NCBI RefSeq assembly: GCF_014639655.1
Contig: NZ_BMGB01000001.1
Coordinates: 372,001 to 436,000 of the forward strand
Reading direction: 5' to 3'
Length of the DNA: 64,000 nucleotides
Source: Conyzicola nivalis
Lineage (GTDB): Bacteria; Actinomycetota; Actinomycetes; Actinomycetales; Microbacteriaceae
Part shown: positions 62,411 to 64,000 of the stretch, piece after piece
Position numbering within the stretch: the stretch's first letter is position 1
Layout of the letters: each line of letters starts with the position of its first letter
Notes under the pieces: generated by a model
The model's input: only the letters and a program-made list of their open reading frames with translations
Told to the model about the DNA's origin: nothing
The model's database searches: none
Translations under genes and position numbers: made by a program

Positions 62411-64000
62411 GTGGCTTCAGCCGATCTGACCAGCGAGCGCGAGTACGTGGCGGCTCTCTATGCGAGGCTCGACGAACTGCGCGACGACGCCAGGGAACAG
62501 CTCGAGGCGGTGCGCAGGACGAACCAGGGCGGCACCCACCAGAACCGCTCGGAGCGCGACGCGTTCGCGCGCATCTACGAGGACCGCGTGAGCCAGCTCA
62601 CCGAGATCGACGAGCGTCTCGCCTTCGGCCGGCTCGAGCTCGAGCCCGTCGGCGACGACCCCACGCTGCGCTACATCGGCCGCATCGGGCTGCGCGACGA
62701 GAACCTGCAGCCGATCCTGCTCGACTGGCGTGTGCCCCAGGCCCGCGCCTTCTACCAAGCCACCGCCGCCACGCCGCTCGGCGCCCGCGCCCGCCGGCAC
62801 ATCACCAGCAAGGGCCGCGAGGTCGTCCGCGTCGACGACGAGATCTTCGATGCCGCGATGCTCGAGGGCGACACCAGCAACCTGCAGGGCGAGGCCGCTC
62901 TGCTCGCCACCCTGACGGCGCAGCGAACCGGTCGGATGGGCGACATCGTCGCGACCATCCAGGCCGAGCAGGACCGCATCATCCGCTCCGACCTGCGCGG
63001 CGTGCTCGTGGTGCAGGGCGGTCCGGGAACCGGCAAGACCGCCGTCGCCCTACACCGTGCCGCGTACCTGTTGTATTCGTATCGCGACCGGCTCGCGACA
63101 TCCGGCGTTCTCATCGTCGGACCCAGCCGCTCCTTCCTGCAGTACATCGAGGCCGTGCTGCCTTCGCTCGGCGAGACCGGTGTTGTGCTCTCGAGTGTCG
63201 GCCAGCTCTATCCGGGACTCGATACGGCGACGGACGATGATCAGGATGTCGCGGTGCTGAAGGGTTCGCTCGAGATGGCCGCGCTGCTCGCGCGTGCCGT
63301 GAAGTCGCGCCAGGTCGTTCCCCGCGAACCGCAGACGGTCGAAATCAACGGCGAATACCTGGTGGTCGAGCCGCAGCTCATCCAGAACGCCATGCACCGC
63401 GCGTGGGAGACCCGCAAGCCGCACAACGTGGCCCGTGCCACGTTCAACAAGGCCGCCATCAACGCGCTCAGCAAGCAGCTCGCCGCCCAGCTGCGCGACC
63501 ACGGCAACACGATCGAGGACAGCGACCAGGCCTGGCTGCGCGAAGACATCCGCACCGCCGACGACGTCAAGGTCGCACTCAACACCGCGTGGATTCCGCT
63601 CACGCCGCAAAAACTGCTGCAGGACCTCTACGCGCGACCGCAGTGGCTCGCCTCGCTCACGCCCGACTGGACCCCCGAGAAGCGTGCCCTGCTGCGCCGC
63701 GACCGCGACGCCGCGTTCACGGTGAGCGACGTGCCGCTGCTCGACGAGGCGGCCGAACTGCTGGGATCGGCCGGTGGCGGCGGAGACGCCGAGAAGCGCG
63801 AGCGCAAGCAGCAGCGCAAGCGTGATATCGAGAACGCCGAGCAGTCGATCCGCAACATGGGCGTCGAGGGTCTCGTCGACGCCGAGTCGCTCGCAGACGG
63901 CTTCGAGGCCGCGGTCGAGCGCGGGTCGACCGCCGATCTCGCCGCCGCCGACCGCACCTGGGCCTACGGGCACATCGTGGTCGACGAGGCGCAAGAACTG
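62411..64000 (+). CDS. helD: HelD-type UvrD-like ATPase, N-terminal 530 codons
   Basis: Runs off the window end. GTG 62411 opens SADLTSEREYVAALYARLDELR, a coiled secondary-channel arm, then YIGRIGLRDE and LLDWRVPQARAFYQATAA, typical of HelD proteins. Walker A VVQGGPGTGKTAVALHRAAY near residue 203, then the 1A insertion, and at the edge Walker B VVDEAQEL. HelD removes RNA polymerase from stalled or non-productive complexes and can confer rifamycin tolerance in actinobacteria (family knowledge). Class cannot be fixed without the C-terminus. Confidence 0.9.
   Translation, partial: MASADLTSEREYVAALYARLDELRDDAREQLEAVRRTNQGGTHQNRSERDAFARIYEDRVSQLTEIDERLAFGRLELEPVGDDPTLRYIGRIGLRDENLQPILLDWRVPQARAFYQATAATPLGARARRHITSKGREVVRVDDEIFDAAMLEGDTSNLQGEAALLATLTAQRTGRMGDIVATIQAEQDRIIRSDLRGVLVVQGGPGTGKTAVALHRAAYLLYSYRDRLATSGVLIVGPSRSFLQYIEAVLPSLGETGVVLSSVGQLYPGLDTATDDDQDVAVLKGSLEMAALLARAVKSRQVVPREPQTVEINGEYLVVEPQLIQNAMHRAWETRKPHNVARATFNKAAINALSKQLAAQLRDHGNTIEDSDQAWLREDIRTADDVKVALNTAWIPLTPQKLLQDLYARPQWLASLTPDWTPEKRALLRRDRDAAFTVSDVPLLDEAAELLGSAGGGGDAEKRERKQQRKRDIENAEQSIRNMGVEGLVDAESLADGFEAAVERGSTADLAAADRTWAYGHIVVDEAQEL

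Noticed and set aside
62404-63240. 278-codon frame starting at 62404 and frames near 63403
   Set aside because: Arg-rich shadows of the real helD frame from GTG 62411, which is open to the window end.

Overview
The window is 64 kb of high-GC (roughly 68-70 percent by eye), densely packed chromosomal DNA from an actinobacterium, most probably a member of Microbacteriaceae (inference). The support is the gene content and order (dxr-rseP-ispG-proS, nusA-ylxR-infB-rbfA-truB-ribF), many GTG starts, TANNNT -10 boxes placed 6-7 bases before start codons (leaderless transcripts), a LigD/Ku end-joining pair, and CTGAGCTCGTCGAA/TTCGACAAGCTCAG palindromes. I see no tRNA, rRNA, insertion sequence, prophage or CRISPR array. 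No gene-free stretch exceeds 300 bases.

Layout. 1-7264: end of a DUF58 gene, a transglutaminase-fold membrane protein that has lost its catalytic Cys and His, a zinc-ribbon/FHA protein and a membrane-anchored FtsK/SpoIIIE ATPase of EccC type. This looks like part of an envelope or type VII-like secretion locus that continues upstream. 7489-13071: polyamine ABC transporter potD-A-B-C, with a convergent gabT (GABA aminotransferase), i.e. putrescine/GABA uptake and use. 13104-15752: OsmC, a DUF2330 protein and an FKBP lipoprotein. 15843-21317: dxr, rseP, ispG, proS (MEP isoprenoid pathway, site-2 protease, prolyl-tRNA synthetase). 21314-26400: six-gene MoxR-DUF58-membrane protein-VWA-VWA-TPR operon. 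26513-36840: nusA, ylxR, infB, rbfA, then mutY, a degenerate uridine-kinase-like gene and a ketopantoate reductase-like gene, then truB, two small membrane proteins and ribF.

36837-49724: mixed metabolic and envelope genes: two hypotheticals, an MFS transporter, ROK glucokinase, a two-domain SDR protein, M20 peptidase, a solitary Stealth phosphotransferase, a calcineurin-like phosphodiesterase, a small membrane protein, a SNF2 helicase behind a structured leader, and a DUF2510 membrane protein. 49961-58579: aspartase, an LEA-like 11-mer repeat protein, LigD and Ku, then the operon Ada/AlkA fusion-DUF6328-YihY. 58666-64000: FAD-linked oxidase, a pruned quinone-reductase-like protein, a PrsW protease, and the first 530 codons of a HelD-type RNA-polymerase-associated ATPase running off the end.

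The most unusual signals are outside the coding annotation. Short tandem duplications (14-17 nt) span stop codons at five genes; at three of them the copied stops fall in all three reading frames, and at the Stealth/phosphodiesterase pair this holds on both strands. At least seventeen start codons lie 6-7 nt after a -10 hexamer. One of these belongs to a 10-codon upstream ORF whose stop overlaps the truB start. The mutY/uridine-kinase pair shares a 33-bp perfectly mirrored double promoter. Three enzyme-fold proteins have lost catalytic or cofactor-binding parts.
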